From positions 124,001-188,000 of the forward strand of contig JBMNMK010000001.1 of assembly GCA_050953285.1 (NCBI GenBank): a stretch of DNA of 64,000 bases, written 5' to 3'. The translations under genes and the position numbers were made by a program. The DNA is from Olsenella_K sp050953285. GTDB taxonomy: Bacteria; Actinomycetota; Coriobacteriia; Coriobacteriales; Atopobiaceae. Within the stretch, counting starts at the first letter, position 1. The number at the start of each line of letters is the position of its first letter. The notes beneath the pieces are model-generated. The model searched no databases. It was given only the letters and a program-made list of their open reading frames with translations, and had not been told where the DNA came from. Of this stretch, positions 35,136 through 44,956 are shown in pieces.

Positions 35136-35226
35136 TGGCGGAGAGCTGGGGATTCGAACCCCAGATAGGATTTGGTCCTATACTCGCTTAGCAGGCGAGC
35201 ACCTTCGGCCTCTCGGTCAGCTCTCC
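35136..35226 (-). tRNA. tRNA-Ser (anticodon GCT), CCA encoded
   Basis: Class II tRNA on the minus strand. Acceptor GGAGAGC pairs with GCTCTCC; anticodon stem CTCGC/GCGAG with loop CTGCTAA; long variable arm TATAGGACCAAATCCTAT; T-arm GGGGTTCGAATCCCC; G-CCA. Confidence 0.95.
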
Positions 35227-35452
35227 AAATCGCGTGCTTGTGAATCATACCCCAGTTCCTACAAACTCACAACCTCAACATGGTCATAATATTTTTTCCA
35301 TGCTCGCACTAAATCCCAACCTTATTGCAGCGTATTCAAGATTCATTGCAACATGATGCGGCGAGCTGGGAGCAACACGCCATGCCACGCTGGGCACGTT
35401 TGGTAATTGACGTCAACTCAGCGCACGGGTGTGAGGCGTTGCCAAGCTGCAT

Positions 35453-36421
35453 TTACGCCCTTGTTGTTGGCGGCTTCATCTCGGCAACTTCAATGTCACC
35501 TTGATGAGCGCGGAGCTTTTCCCAGGAGAAGTGCTCGATGAGATCATTTGCAGTGAGCATCTCTTCAGGGGATGCAAAGGAGACAAGGGATGCCAGCCAG
35601 GTGAGGAGTGGCTCAGGTCCTGGTAGAACTTCTCGCAAATACCCCAGGTCAAGGTCATGATCGCGCTTTGAAAGGCGCCGACCTTCCGGGGAAACGAGAA
35701 GTGGAATATGGGCGTAGAGGGGATGCTTGTAGTGAAGGAGGTCTTGAAGATACATCTGGCGTGCTACAGAGCCGAGCAAGTCAGAACCACGAACAACAAG
35801 GTCGATATTCATCAGTGCGTCATCAACAACAACAGCCAGCTGGTAAGCAAAGACGCCATCGCTGCGCCGGACGATGAAATCTCCGCAATCGCGTGCAAGG
35901 TTTGAGCGCTGCACGCCATACACTTCGTCGCAAAACGAGTAGGTGGCCTGCGGATCGGCGGTTTCGGGGACACGCAGTCTCACTGCTGCGGGGCGCAGCT
36001 TGGATCGGGACGCAACCTCTTCTTTCGTGAGGTTTCTGCACGTGCCGGGGTAGACATAGGTGCCGTCTGAAGCGTGCGGCGCTGTTGCTGCATGAAGTTC
36101 TTGTCGCGTACAAAAACAGGGATAGGTATAGGGGCCAAGCTCATGTAAGGCCTCTTGGTAGAGCGCGCTTCTCTCACTCTGAAAATAGGGACCTTCGTCC
36201 CACGTGAGGCCGAGCCACTCCAAATCGCTCATGAGATGAGCTACGTTTTCTCTGTTTTGCGCCCGCGGATCCAGATCTTCAATGCGCAAAACCACGCTGC
36301 CATCCAGCGAGCGCACTGCGAGCCAGTTCATAAGACATGAAAATACATTCCCGGCATGCATGCGGCCAGAAGGGGTGGGCGCAAACCGTCCGCGTGGATG
36401 CTTTGGCAGCTGAGGGCCCAT
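35453..36421 (-). CDS. gluQ: Glutamyl-Q tRNA(Asp) synthetase
   Basis: 322 residues from ATG 36421, which overlaps the stop of the upstream gene (TAATG); GTG 36430 is also possible. It is a short glutamyl-tRNA synthetase paralogue that attaches glutamate to queuosine in tRNA-Asp. The class I motifs are FAPTPSGRMHAGN (HIGH-like, about 13-25) and GRRLSKRD (KMSKS-like, near 250). A zinc site typical of GluQ is visible: CFCTRQ, then YPGTCR. The anticodon-binding half of true GltX is missing, consistent with GluQ. The tRNA-Asp substrate is encoded at 63334. Confidence 0.94.
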   Translation of the reverse strand: MGPQLPKHPRGRFAPTPSGRMHAGNVFSCLMNWLAVRSLDGSVVLRIEDLDPRAQNRENVAHLMSDLEWLGLTWDEGPYFQSERSALYQEALHELGPYTYPCFCTRQELHAATAPHASDGTYVYPGTCRNLTKEEVASRSKLRPAAVRLRVPETADPQATYSFCDEVYGVQRSNLARDCGDFIVRRSDGVFAYQLAVVVDDALMNIDLVVRGSDLLGSVARQMYLQDLLHYKHPLYAHIPLLVSPEGRRLSKRDHDLDLGYLREVLPGPEPLLTWLASLVSFASPEEMLTANDLIEHFSWEKLRAHQGDIEVAEMKPPTTRA

Positions 36422-37101
36422 TACATGCACGACCCAAAGGTCTCCGCATAGGCATAAATGCCAAGCGAGCCATCAGGTAGCGTGCAAACATCTTCCGCCA
36501 CACGCTGCATGCCGATATGCTCATAAAAGTTGAAATCACAATCATCGTCTGTCATGAGGTGATACCCACGCGCACCCGCGCCTTTTAAATAATCTCTCGC
36601 ACGCGAGAAGAGCGTCTTGCCCAAACCGAGGCCTCGTAGCTGCGACGATACAATGAGCAGCTCGATGGTGCCGTCAGAAAATGGCTTCTCTTCTGCAAGA
36701 AGCCGCGAGGAGATGGTCTGCTCGCACGTCAAAATCTTCAGGCCCCCTACGCTTGCTGCATCGCGTTGTTGAGGTGAAGGCAGCTGCGCTAGACCTGCAT
36801 CAATGCGCTGTTGCCACCGCCTTTCGTCGAGAGCCTGGCCAGGGATGGCGGCAAGCACGATACCCAGAGGTTTGCCAGCATCGACCACCAAAGACCAACT
36901 GTGATAGCGGAGGTGGTGGGCAAGTTCTATCCGTCCAAGCTCAGGGCGAAACTCAGGGTCTGCCTGGGGAAACCAAAGGTCAGCAATCAGTGCAGCTACC
37001 GGCTCAAAGTCCTCATCTCTAAACGGTCTCAGCGTGAGCTGGTCTGATAGCTTTTCTTCTGTGTTCTCTGTAATTATGTCGGCAGATTCTTGTATAGCCA
37101 C
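36421..37101 (-). CDS. GNAT-family N-acetyltransferase
   Basis: 226 residues. The GNAT core is at about 120-215: strand and CoA pyrophosphate loop ELLIVSSQLRGLGLGKTLF (Q/R-x-x-G-x-G/A motif as QLRGLGLG), then helix and the last strand FNFYEHIGMQRV. The N-terminal part (RPFRDEDFEPVAALIADLW) is the usual GNAT first strand and helix. The acceptor substrate is unknown. It is coupled by TAATG to gluQ, but no joint role is known. Confidence 0.85.
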   Translation of the reverse strand: MAIQESADIITENTEEKLSDQLTLRPFRDEDFEPVAALIADLWFPQADPEFRPELGRIELAHHLRYHSWSLVVDAGKPLGIVLAAIPGQALDERRWQQRIDAGLAQLPSPQQRDAASVGGLKILTCEQTISSRLLAEEKPFSDGTIELLIVSSQLRGLGLGKTLFSRARDYLKGAGARGYHLMTDDDCDFNFYEHIGMQRVAEDVCTLPDGSLGIYAYAETFGSCM

Positions 37102-37335
37102 GCAATCTCTCCTCGCTGGTTCAAATCAGACGTACAGGCCATGGTAGCCCATGGTAGCTGGATGCACGGTTTTCTGCCAAAAACGAGGTTTGCAAATTCC
37201 CAAATGTGTGTCCAAGTATGTATAGAGATGTATATAAGAAACATAAAATACAAATAAAAAGATAAAAAAGTACTTGAATGGAGTCAAAAACCGTACTAAT
37301 GTTTGATTACAACAACACGCAAGGAGGGGGACATC
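37102..37335. other. AT-rich divergent promoter region
   Basis: Between the acetyltransferase (minus) and the next plus-strand gene. Strongly AT-rich at 37200-37275; promoter boxes for both sides are likely but not uniquely readable. AAGGAGGGGG (37321-37330) is the ribosome site for ATG 37336. Confidence 0.4.
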
Positions 37336-37995
37336 ATGGGAGAAAGCAAGGACGTAACGCAAGGGGAGTTTAAGCTGGGACAGCCTGTTCTCGTGTGCCG
37401 TTGGCGCCTGGCAGGCACCTCGCTTCCCATGGCAAATAGGCATATGCATGCACTGGGGGAACGTCAAATTAGGGGTTCAAATCTCAGTCCACAGCTTCTG
37501 GCTTGGGTAAAACAACATATTGAATGGACGCTCAAAGAGGGGGCTGCACAATATCCCAATGGCGTATTGATGACCATTGTGGATAAGCAGGGGCAGGCTG
37601 CTATGAGCGTTGGCCCGTTTGTGGATCTGGAAGACAAAGACAGTAAGAGTCTCATCCAAAGATCGCAGATGGCTCAGCGGGAGGCAGAGCAGACAGGAGT
37701 TGCCCCAGAGGTGCTCTGGGCACTTGAGGAGGATACGCTCATCATGGGTGCAGGTCCTCACAAGGCAGTTTCTGCTGCGTCTTCGCTCATTGAGGACTTG
37801 GCGCAGACTATCGGCATGAGCGTGATAAGAGATGATGCCTTAGCGGAGAGAGTTGTATCAAAACCTTCTCTTTTTGATGAGCTCTTTCTCGTTTCTGACG
37901 AGTTTGGCGTGGTTCCCGCAGAAGACATGTCGGGGGAGAGAGGCAAGAAGTTTCTCCAGGGCTATGAAAGATTGCTCCAAAAGGAGGCACGGTAG
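37336..37995 (+). CDS. Class IV aminotransferase-like protein, function unknown
   Basis: 219 residues with a strong ribosome site; the start at ATG 37336 is set by it. The C-terminal part (DLAQTIGMSVIRDDALAERV, then LFDELFLVSDEFGVVP) resembles the C-terminal half of branched-chain or D-amino-acid aminotransferases, where the phrase normally reads ADEVFLTGTAAEVTP. The N-terminal half (QHIEWTLKEGAAQYPNGVLM) is also compatible. The protein is shorter than the family (about 270-300), and I cannot place the PLP-binding Lys with confidence, so it may be inactive or reshaped. Similarity is judged by eye only. Confidence 0.65.
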   Translation: MGESKDVTQGEFKLGQPVLVCRWRLAGTSLPMANRHMHALGERQIRGSNLSPQLLAWVKQHIEWTLKEGAAQYPNGVLMTIVDKQGQAAMSVGPFVDLEDKDSKSLIQRSQMAQREAEQTGVAPEVLWALEEDTLIMGAGPHKAVSAASSLIEDLAQTIGMSVIRDDALAERVVSKPSLFDELFLVSDEFGVVPAEDMSGERGKKFLQGYERLLQKEAR

Positions 37996-38265
37996 AAGTA
38001 TCAGCAGGTAGAAGCCACTGTAGCGCCTGGAATGTCAGCGGTTGAGGGGGTATGGCTAAATACCACCAAGCAACTAGGTTGGAGCGTTTGTAGATTAGGG
38101 CTTCTAAATAGGCGAGCTTAGTGATATGTCATGACATTTTTGCGTTATGATGAACAAAGCTATGTCGGGGTATAGCGAATCTGGCTGTATGCGGAAAACC
38201 TCCAGTCATACAAGCCTAAGTAACCCACCAGATTTGGTGGACCGTATCGCTTCAAAGGAGAGGAT

Positions 38266-41200
38266 ATGGCGAGAAAATTCAAGTCTATGGACGGAAATGA
38301 GGCAGCGGCATACGTGTCCTATGCCTTCAGTGAGGTGGCGGGAATCTATCCCATCACGCCGTCCAGCCCTATGGCCGACCATGTTGACCAGTGGGCAGCG
38401 CAGGGCAAGAAGAACATCTTTGGCACACCCGTAAAGGTTGTCGAGATGCAGTCTGAGGCAGGTGCCTCTGGTACGGTACACGGCTCTCTTGGTGCAGGTG
38501 CGCTGACCACCACCTACACTGCTTCCCAGGGTCTACTTCTCATGATCCCCAACATGTACAAGATTGCTGCAGAGCAGCTACCGGGCGTTTTCCATGTTTC
38601 TGCCCGTACGGTTGCTACGCAGGCACTGAACATCTTTGGTGATCACTCAGACGTTATGGCATGCCGTCAGACCGGCTTTGCCATGCTCGCAGAGGGCAAC
38701 GTCCAGGAGGTAATGGATCTGGCTCCTGTAGCACATCTGGCTGCTATTGAGGGCAAGGTCCCATTCCTCAACTTCTTCGATGGTTTCCGCACTTCCCATG
38801 AGATCCAGAAGGTTGCAACGTGGGATTACAGCGACCTTGCTGACATGGTTGATATGGATGCTGTCCAGGCATTCCGTGATCATGCTCTCAATCCTGAGCA
38901 TCCTGCAGCTCGTGGTAGCCACGAGAACGGCGATATCTTCTTCCAGCATCGTGAGGCAGGCAACTCTGTCTATACCGCACTGCCTGAGGTTGTTAAGGGC
39001 TACATGGAGAAGATCAACGCAAAGCTCGGCACCAACTATCACCTGTTTGACTACTACGGTGCAGACGATGCTGACCGCGTCGTGGTCTGCATGGGCTCTT
39101 TCTGCGACACACTGGAAGAGGTCATTGACTACCTCAATGCTCATGGCGAGAAGGTCGGCCTGGTTAAGGTCCGACTCTATCGTCCGTGGTCAGTTGAGGA
39201 CTTTGTCGCTGCACTGCCTAAGACGGTCAAAAAGATCGCTGTTCTGGACCGCACCAAGGAGCCGGGCTCAATCGGTGAGCCGCTCTATCAAGATGTGGTG
39301 ACTGCACTGTATGAGGCAGGCATGTCCAACATCACAGTGACCGGCGGCCGCTATGGTCTTGGTTCTAAAGATGAGCCTCCTGCGGCAGCATTCTCTGTAT
39401 ATGAGGAGCTCAAGAAGGACGAGCCCAAGCGTGAGTTCACCATCGGCATTGTCGACGACCTCACCAACCTCTCACTGCCTATGGATCCCGATGCTCCCAA
39501 CACGGCAGCAAAGGGTACCATCGAGTGCAAGTTCTGGGGTCTTGGCGGAGACGGTACCGTTGGCGCAAACAAGAACTCCATCAAGATTATTGGTGACCAC
39601 ACTGACAAGTACGTTCAGGCGTACTTCCAGTATGACTCCAAGAAGACGGGCGGCGTGACCATCAGCCACCTGCGCTTCGGTGATGAGCCCATCCGCTCGC
39701 CCTACTACGTGACCAAGGCTGACTTCGTGGCTTGCCACAACCCCAGCTACATCGTTAAGGGCTTCAAGATGGTCCGCGACGTGAAGCCGGGCGGCGCATT
39801 CCTGGTCAACTGCCAGTGGGATGACGCAGAGTTTGCAGAGAAGATGCCTGCTGCTGGCAAGCGTTACATTGCCAAGAACAACATCTCCGTGTATCTGATC
39901 GACGCTATTGACCTGGCTGCTAAGGTGGGCATGGGCAAGCGTACCAACACGGTGCTTCAGTCTGCATTCTTTGCTCTGGCAAAGGTGCTTCCTGCTGAGG
40001 ATGCCATCCAGTACATGAAAGACGCCGCAGAGAAGTCTTACTCCAAGAAGGGTCAGGCAATCGTTGAGGCAAACTGGAAGGCAATCGACGCTGGCGCTAC
40101 TGCATTCCACAAGTTTGAGGTTCCTGCCGACTGGGCAACCGCAGAGGACAACAAGCAAGAGGTTGTTCTGAAGGGTCGCGATGCTATCGTTAAGCAGGTC
40201 AAGGAGCTCCTCACCCCCATCAACCTCATGGAGGGCGATTCCCTGCCAGTCTCTGCATTCAAAGACATTGCAGACGGCCAGTTCGAGCTCGGTGCAGCTG
40301 CTTACGAGAAGCGCGGCACTGCAGTTATGGTTCCTACCTGGGATCCCAGCAAGTGCATCCAGTGCAACACCTGCGCATATGTCTGCCCGCACGCAGCCAT
40401 CCGTCCTATCGTGATGAATGCTGACGAGGCAGCTAAAGCACCTGAGCACATGAAGACCACTGAGCTCAAGGTTCCTAAGGATACCGGCTACACCTTCACC
40501 ATTGCGGTGTCTCCTCTGGACTGCATGGGCTGCTACAACTGCTTGGCGGCATGCCCCAAGAGCACGCCGAAAGACGGCGGCGCTCTCACCATGTCTCCGC
40601 TCGAGGCAGAGATGGATCAGGCAAAGCCTTGGGATTACGGTGTGGACGAGGTCTCCCAGAAGTCTGAGCTTGCAAGCGATAAGAACATCAAGGGTTCGCA
40701 GTTCAACAAGCCGCTGCTTGAGTTCTCTGGCTCCTGCGCTGGCTGCGCTGAGACGGCATACGCACGTCTGGTGACGCAGCTCTTTGGTGACCGCATGTAT
40801 ATCTCCAACGCTACTGGCTGCTCTTCAATTTGGGGCAACCCCGCAGCAACCTCACCCTTCACGGTCAACGCCTGCGGCCATGGTCCTGCATGGAATAACT
40901 CCCTGTTTGAGGACAATGCAGAGCACGGCATGGGCCTTGAGGTAGGTTATGAGGCAGAGCAGAATCGTCTGGTTGCTCTGACTGAGCAGCTTCTGAAGAT
41001 TGAGGGCCTGCCCACCTCACTTGAGGATGCAGCAACCGCATGGCTTGAGAAGCGCAACCAGGCCGGCGCATCCCAGGATGCTTCCGCAGCATATGTTGCA
41101 GAGCTCGAGGGCTGTGATCATGAGGTAGCAAAGCAGATTCTTGCTGACAAGTCCTTCCTCTCCAAGAAGTCCTTCTGGATCTTCGGTGGTGACGGCTGGG

Positions 41201-41823
41201 CATATGACATCGGCTTTGGTGGTCTGGACCATGTCCTTGCCTCTGGTCGCAATGTGAATGTCTTCGTCTTCGACACCGAGGTTTACTCCAACACGGGCGG
41301 ACAATCTTCCAAGGCATCGAACCTTGGTCAGGTAGCTCAGTTTGCAGCCGCTGGTAAGGAGACCGCAAAGAAGTCCCTGTCAGAGATTGCAATGTCTTAC
41401 GGCTATGTCTACGTTGCTCAGGTTGCAATGGGCGCTAACCCCATGCAGACCCTGAAGGCAATTGCAGAGGCAGAGGCTTACGACGGACCTTCTCTGATCA
41501 TTGGCTACAGCCCCTGCGAGATGCACTCCATCAAGAAGGGCGGCATGATCCACTGCCAGGAGGAGATGAAGGCTGCTGTCGAGTGCGGCTACTGGAACCT
41601 CTTCCGCTTCAACCCTGCAGCGGACACGGGCAAGAAGTTCACGCTTGACTCCAAGGAGCCTAAGGGCGGCTATCGTGACTTCCTCATGAACGAGGCACGT
41701 TATGCACGTCTGACGGATGAGTTCCCGGAGCGCGCAGAGGAGCTGTTCTCCGAGAGTGAGGAAGCAGCAATGAAGCGCTACGCTCACCTCCTGAAGCTGA
41801 AGGAGCTCTACGCTGAGGTGTAA
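38266..41823 (+). CDS. nifJ: Pyruvate:ferredoxin (flavodoxin) oxidoreductase
   Basis: 1185 residues, the full-length single-chain form, with AAAGGAGAGG before the ATG. It splits pyruvate with CoA into acetyl-CoA and CO2 and reduces ferredoxin; the key anaerobic pyruvate enzyme. Order: domain I with YPITPSSPMADHVDQW, domain II, the gamma-type domain (WGLGGDGTVGANKN, near 425), two 4Fe-4S clusters (CIQCNTCAYVCPHA and CMGCYNCLAACPKS, about 698-770), then the thiamine-diphosphate domain with a proximal cluster Cys (SCAGCAET) and GDGWAYDIGFGG...SNTGGQSSK. It has its own unit and ends in a strong terminator. The sequence predicts a strictly anaerobic or microaerophilic life. Confidence 0.98.
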   Translation: MARKFKSMDGNEAAAYVSYAFSEVAGIYPITPSSPMADHVDQWAAQGKKNIFGTPVKVVEMQSEAGASGTVHGSLGAGALTTTYTASQGLLLMIPNMYKIAAEQLPGVFHVSARTVATQALNIFGDHSDVMACRQTGFAMLAEGNVQEVMDLAPVAHLAAIEGKVPFLNFFDGFRTSHEIQKVATWDYSDLADMVDMDAVQAFRDHALNPEHPAARGSHENGDIFFQHREAGNSVYTALPEVVKGYMEKINAKLGTNYHLFDYYGADDADRVVVCMGSFCDTLEEVIDYLNAHGEKVGLVKVRLYRPWSVEDFVAALPKTVKKIAVLDRTKEPGSIGEPLYQDVVTALYEAGMSNITVTGGRYGLGSKDEPPAAAFSVYEELKKDEPKREFTIGIVDDLTNLSLPMDPDAPNTAAKGTIECKFWGLGGDGTVGANKNSIKIIGDHTDKYVQAYFQYDSKKTGGVTISHLRFGDEPIRSPYYVTKADFVACHNPSYIVKGFKMVRDVKPGGAFLVNCQWDDAEFAEKMPAAGKRYIAKNNISVYLIDAIDLAAKVGMGKRTNTVLQSAFFALAKVLPAEDAIQYMKDAAEKSYSKKGQAIVEANWKAIDAGATAFHKFEVPADWATAEDNKQEVVLKGRDAIVKQVKELLTPINLMEGDSLPVSAFKDIADGQFELGAAAYEKRGTAVMVPTWDPSKCIQCNTCAYVCPHAAIRPIVMNADEAAKAPEHMKTTELKVPKDTGYTFTIAVSPLDCMGCYNCLAACPKSTPKDGGALTMSPLEAEMDQAKPWDYGVDEVSQKSELASDKNIKGSQFNKPLLEFSGSCAGCAETAYARLVTQLFGDRMYISNATGCSSIWGNPAATSPFTVNACGHGPAWNNSLFEDNAEHGMGLEVGYEAEQNRLVALTEQLLKIEGLPTSLEDAATAWLEKRNQAGASQDASAAYVAELEGCDHEVAKQILADKSFLSKKSFWIFGGDGWAYDIGFGGLDHVLASGRNVNVFVFDTEVYSNTGGQSSKASNLGQVAQFAAAGKETAKKSLSEIAMSYGYVYVAQVAMGANPMQTLKAIAEAEAYDGPSLIIGYSPCEMHSIKKGGMIHCQEEMKAAVECGYWNLFRFNPAADTGKKFTLDSKEPKGGYRDFLMNEARYARLTDEFPERAEELFSESEEAAMKRYAHLLKLKELYAEV

Positions 41824-41878
41824 GAGATAAGCATCTCTTCTCGTACGGCGTAAACGGCACGTACAGCACGTAACTGCT

Positions 41879-41913
41879 AAGGTCAGAGGTCAACGCCTCT
41901 GGCCTTCGTTTTT
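41879..41913 (+). terminator. Intrinsic terminator after nifJ
   Basis: AAGGTCAGAGG (41879-41889) pairs perfectly with CCTCTGGCCTT (41896-41906), followed by CGTTTTT. Confidence 0.93.
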
Positions 41914-42217
41914 AGCTGCACCGCTACTGCACCAATGCACACCAGGGCATTCTGTGATGCGTCTGTTGTTAAGGGTTGCGAAACTTGATGCTCAACGGAA
42001 ATAATCTACCGTTTACCGAATACTCAAGGTGATATAGAATTTGAAGCGTTTGGGCGACTCGTTGTGAAGAAGTCCAAAAAAGCGGTGTATTCTAGCACTG
42101 TGGTGTTGTTACATGCTCTTCAAGACAGCGTGCTTGGGCGAGCAAAACATCAATTTGGTGGGCTCATCGTTGGGGTGGCGTCTTCCGGGGCGCGTGCTCA
42201 GAAAGGGAAGACATAAG
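41914..42217. other. Intergenic region with candidate promoter
   Basis: No gene is seen. TTTACC (42012-42017) and TAGAAT (42035-42040), spaced 17 bp, could be the promoter of the glycosyltransferase/LytS operon. GAAAGGGAAG (42201-42210) is the ribosome site for GTG 42218. Confidence 0.35.
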
Positions 42218-43441
42218 GTGAACCCCGTAATCGTTATACCTACCTATTGGACGACAAAAGAAGACGAGGACAATACGCTGGTGGGGGCATATGATCACGC
42301 CACCCCCATTGCAAAGCCTGTCCCAGAGCTTGAGACATGCCTTGAGTCGCTAGAACAAGTACGTGGCGTCTTGCGGGTAGTCATTTTGCTGGTGGCACCT
42401 TCTTCCTGCGTCGATGCCGCCCGGGCACGCGTGAATGCCATCTGCCGTGCGCACCCCAATCTCAATCCGCTCATCGTCGGACCGCGTGAGGCGGGCTATA
42501 TCACCAGCGCCGTTCATGTGGTGGCGCCAAAGCTTGAGGGGGAGACCGTATCGTTGCGCGGCTACGGTGCCATCCGCAACATGGGGCTGGTGGTAGCTGC
42601 TGCACTGGGTCACGACGTGGTGGTATTTCTCGATGATGATGAGACCGTGCTCAATGAGAACTTCCTCATAGATGCGGTATTTGGCCTTGGTTTACTCACG
42701 CGGCAAGATTTGCCTGTTTCTGCAAAAAGCGGCTATTTTATCGACAAAAATGACTCGTATTTTGCCGACGAGAGCGACCTGCGCTGGTGCGACAGGTGGT
42801 GGACCAAGAAGCGCGAGTTCAACCAGTGGATGCAGCGCGCCCAGCAGTCCACACGTATTTCTCGCTCAAATTATGTCTGTGGCGGTTGCTTGGCCATTCA
42901 TGCGGATGCGTTTTGTCGCGTGGCTTTTGACCCGTATATCACGCGCGGAGAGGACCTCGATTACCTCTTTAACCTGCGCATGAACGGGCTGGACATGTGG
43001 TTTGACAACCAGTGGATGGTTAAACATCTGCCACCTCCGTCCAAGTCTGTGGCAAGCAGATTTATGCAAGATGTGTATCGCTGGACATATGAGTACGAGA
43101 AGCTCGATGTGGCTAACCACCGCATCGGACTACACAAGGTGACGCCGGCCTCCCTCATGCCCTATCCTGGCCCGTGGATAGAGCCGGGCGTGCATAAGCG
43201 CATCTTCATCACGTCTCTGGCAAAGTCCATTGCCGGTCCTGAGCGCCAACGCTACTTTGACATCTGGCTCAAGTCGCGCGGCGAGGCCGTAGCGTGGGCG
43301 CGTCGTACCAGCGAGCAATATCTGGCCTTCCAAACGTATTGGCCGGGCATGATGTCTCAGCTCTGGAACAATAAAGCGCTGGCTGGGGCCCTTATCCAAA
43401 CGGGTACGCCGGGTGTACCCAAGAGGCGGAGGCGCTCATGA
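42218..43441 (+). CDS. Glycosyltransferase family 2-like protein
   Basis: 407 residues from GTG 42218; an in-frame ATG at 42113 has no ribosome site. GT-A fold marks: NPVIVIPTYW at the start, GAIRNMGLVVAAAL, then the metal-binding DxD region VVVFLDDDETVL (about 134-145), and YITRGEDLDYLFNLRMNG, the usual catalytic ED region. No membrane segment is obvious, so it is probably cytoplasmic. It overlaps the LytS-like kinase by four bases (ATGA). Its acceptor (wall polymer, lipid or protein) is unknown. Confidence 0.82.
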   Translation: MNPVIVIPTYWTTKEDEDNTLVGAYDHATPIAKPVPELETCLESLEQVRGVLRVVILLVAPSSCVDAARARVNAICRAHPNLNPLIVGPREAGYITSAVHVVAPKLEGETVSLRGYGAIRNMGLVVAAALGHDVVVFLDDDETVLNENFLIDAVFGLGLLTRQDLPVSAKSGYFIDKNDSYFADESDLRWCDRWWTKKREFNQWMQRAQQSTRISRSNYVCGGCLAIHADAFCRVAFDPYITRGEDLDYLFNLRMNGLDMWFDNQWMVKHLPPPSKSVASRFMQDVYRWTYEYEKLDVANHRIGLHKVTPASLMPYPGPWIEPGVHKRIFITSLAKSIAGPERQRYFDIWLKSRGEAVAWARRTSEQYLAFQTYWPGMMSQLWNNKALAGALIQTGTPGVPKRRRRS

Positions 43442-44877
43442 AGTCGTTTTTTCAACGGTACTCCAGCCTGATTACACTGATAGGTTTGGCGCTGCTTGCG
43501 GTCATCATGCTGCTTCTGCTCTCGTGGGGAATCAGCACCAGCAATCTGGCAGCGGCCATGGCCTCAGGTGCTGTGCTTGCGCTGGACATTGTCATTTCCG
43601 GCTCTCTGGTGATGGCACCCGATGATTTGAGGTCCCAAGCCACGGAGCGCACGCTCCGGCTGGCGTCGAGCACGCTCTCCCACATGCGAGACGGCCTCAC
43701 GCCAGAAAATTGCAACGCCGTCTGTCAGCTTCTGCTGCCAGAGACGCAGGCCTGCGCCATTGTTATGACCGACACAACGCACGTGCTGGCAGTTGTGGGG
43801 GAGATGACATCTTCCACCTATGTGGGCGCGCCCAACTCTGGCACCACGCTGGAGGTGCTGAGAAGCGGCCGCATGGAGACATTTTCTGCCAAGGATCTGT
43901 CGAGCAAAGCCAGCAGGCCGCAAACAGGCGCGGCTGACGATGTGCAGAACGCGCAGAACGCGCAGCCCACGCCGCCCGCGCAACCCGCGCAACCCGCAGA
44001 AGGAAATGGCCCTCACAGCGCGCGCGATACCTATGCAGCAGGCATTATTGCGCCGCTTGTGGTGAGCGAGAAACCCGTGGGCACGCTGGAGCTCTACTAT
44101 AAGGGAGCGCGCCAGATCGACCGTACGCAGCTCAAGATTGCGTCGGGCTTGGCAGACCTGCTCTCCACGCAGCTCACGGCCTACGAGCTGGACCTGCAGG
44201 CGGAGCTCACGGCTAAGGCCGAGGTCAAGGCTCTGCAGGCGCAGATCAACCCCCACTTCTTGTTCAACACGCTCAACACCATTGCATCGTTTACGCGCAC
44301 CGACCCCTCAAAAGCGCGTGATCTTCTCCGTCAGTTCTCGGTCTTCTATAGAAGGACGCTGGAAAGCTCTGAATCTCTGATTCCGCTCACGCAGGAACTT
44401 GAACAGACGCGTCGTTACCTCAGCATTGAGAAGGCACGCTTTGGCGAGGACAGAATTATTGAATCGGAGCACGTAGGGCCTGCTCTGGGCTCCATTATGG
44501 TGCCCAGTTTCCTGGTGCAGCCTATCGTGGAGAACTCTGTCCGCCATGCCATGAGAGACGATGGGCCACTGCACATTGACATCCATGTAGCGCTTGATGG
44601 GGACGATGTCTTGGTGGCTGTGGCAGACGACGGCTTGGGCATGGAGCCAGAGGTGGCAGACGCTTTGCTGGAGCCTCAGCCCATACACAAGGACAACGGA
44701 CAGGGGAGAGGCACCGGCATTGCCTTGAGAAATGTTTCAGAGCGTGTGGAGCGCTTCTTTGGCGCGGGATCTGGTCTGGAGATACTGTCCAAGGTGGATG
44801 AGGGCACATGCGTGACCTTGCGTCTGGCTGGCGCCGCGCCAAAGGTCGATGCGCAAGCGAAAGACCTTCTCGGTTAA
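43438..44877 (+). CDS. LytS-type sensor histidine kinase
   Basis: 479 residues. Two hydrophobic N-terminal segments (about 10-32 and 37-58), a GAF-like sensor region (about 75-255) interrupted by a Pro/Ala/Gln-rich linker near 170-190, then a His_kinase (PF06580) domain with the phospho-His in QINPHFLFNTLN (His273) and an ATPase domain (PIVENSVRHAM, ADDGLGM, GTGIALRNV). The start overlaps the glycosyltransferase stop. Its partner regulator is at 44957. LytS homologues sense envelope state or metabolites; here the five-helix LytS membrane domain is replaced by two segments plus the GAF-like domain. Confidence 0.92.
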   Translation: MKSFFQRYSSLITLIGLALLAVIMLLLLSWGISTSNLAAAMASGAVLALDIVISGSLVMAPDDLRSQATERTLRLASSTLSHMRDGLTPENCNAVCQLLLPETQACAIVMTDTTHVLAVVGEMTSSTYVGAPNSGTTLEVLRSGRMETFSAKDLSSKASRPQTGAADDVQNAQNAQPTPPAQPAQPAEGNGPHSARDTYAAGIIAPLVVSEKPVGTLELYYKGARQIDRTQLKIASGLADLLSTQLTAYELDLQAELTAKAEVKALQAQINPHFLFNTLNTIASFTRTDPSKARDLLRQFSVFYRRTLESSESLIPLTQELEQTRRYLSIEKARFGEDRIIESEHVGPALGSIMVPSFLVQPIVENSVRHAMRDDGPLHIDIHVALDGDDVLVAVADDGLGMEPEVADALLEPQPIHKDNGQGRGTGIALRNVSERVERFFGAGSGLEILSKVDEGTCVTLRLAGAAPKVDAQAKDLLG

Positions 44878-44956
44878 GCTGAATGGCCGAATGGAGCCAA
44901 TTGGGGTAAGCTTAGATGTGTTTGCTCGCTCGTGGCTCGATTGGTGAGGTGGTTAC

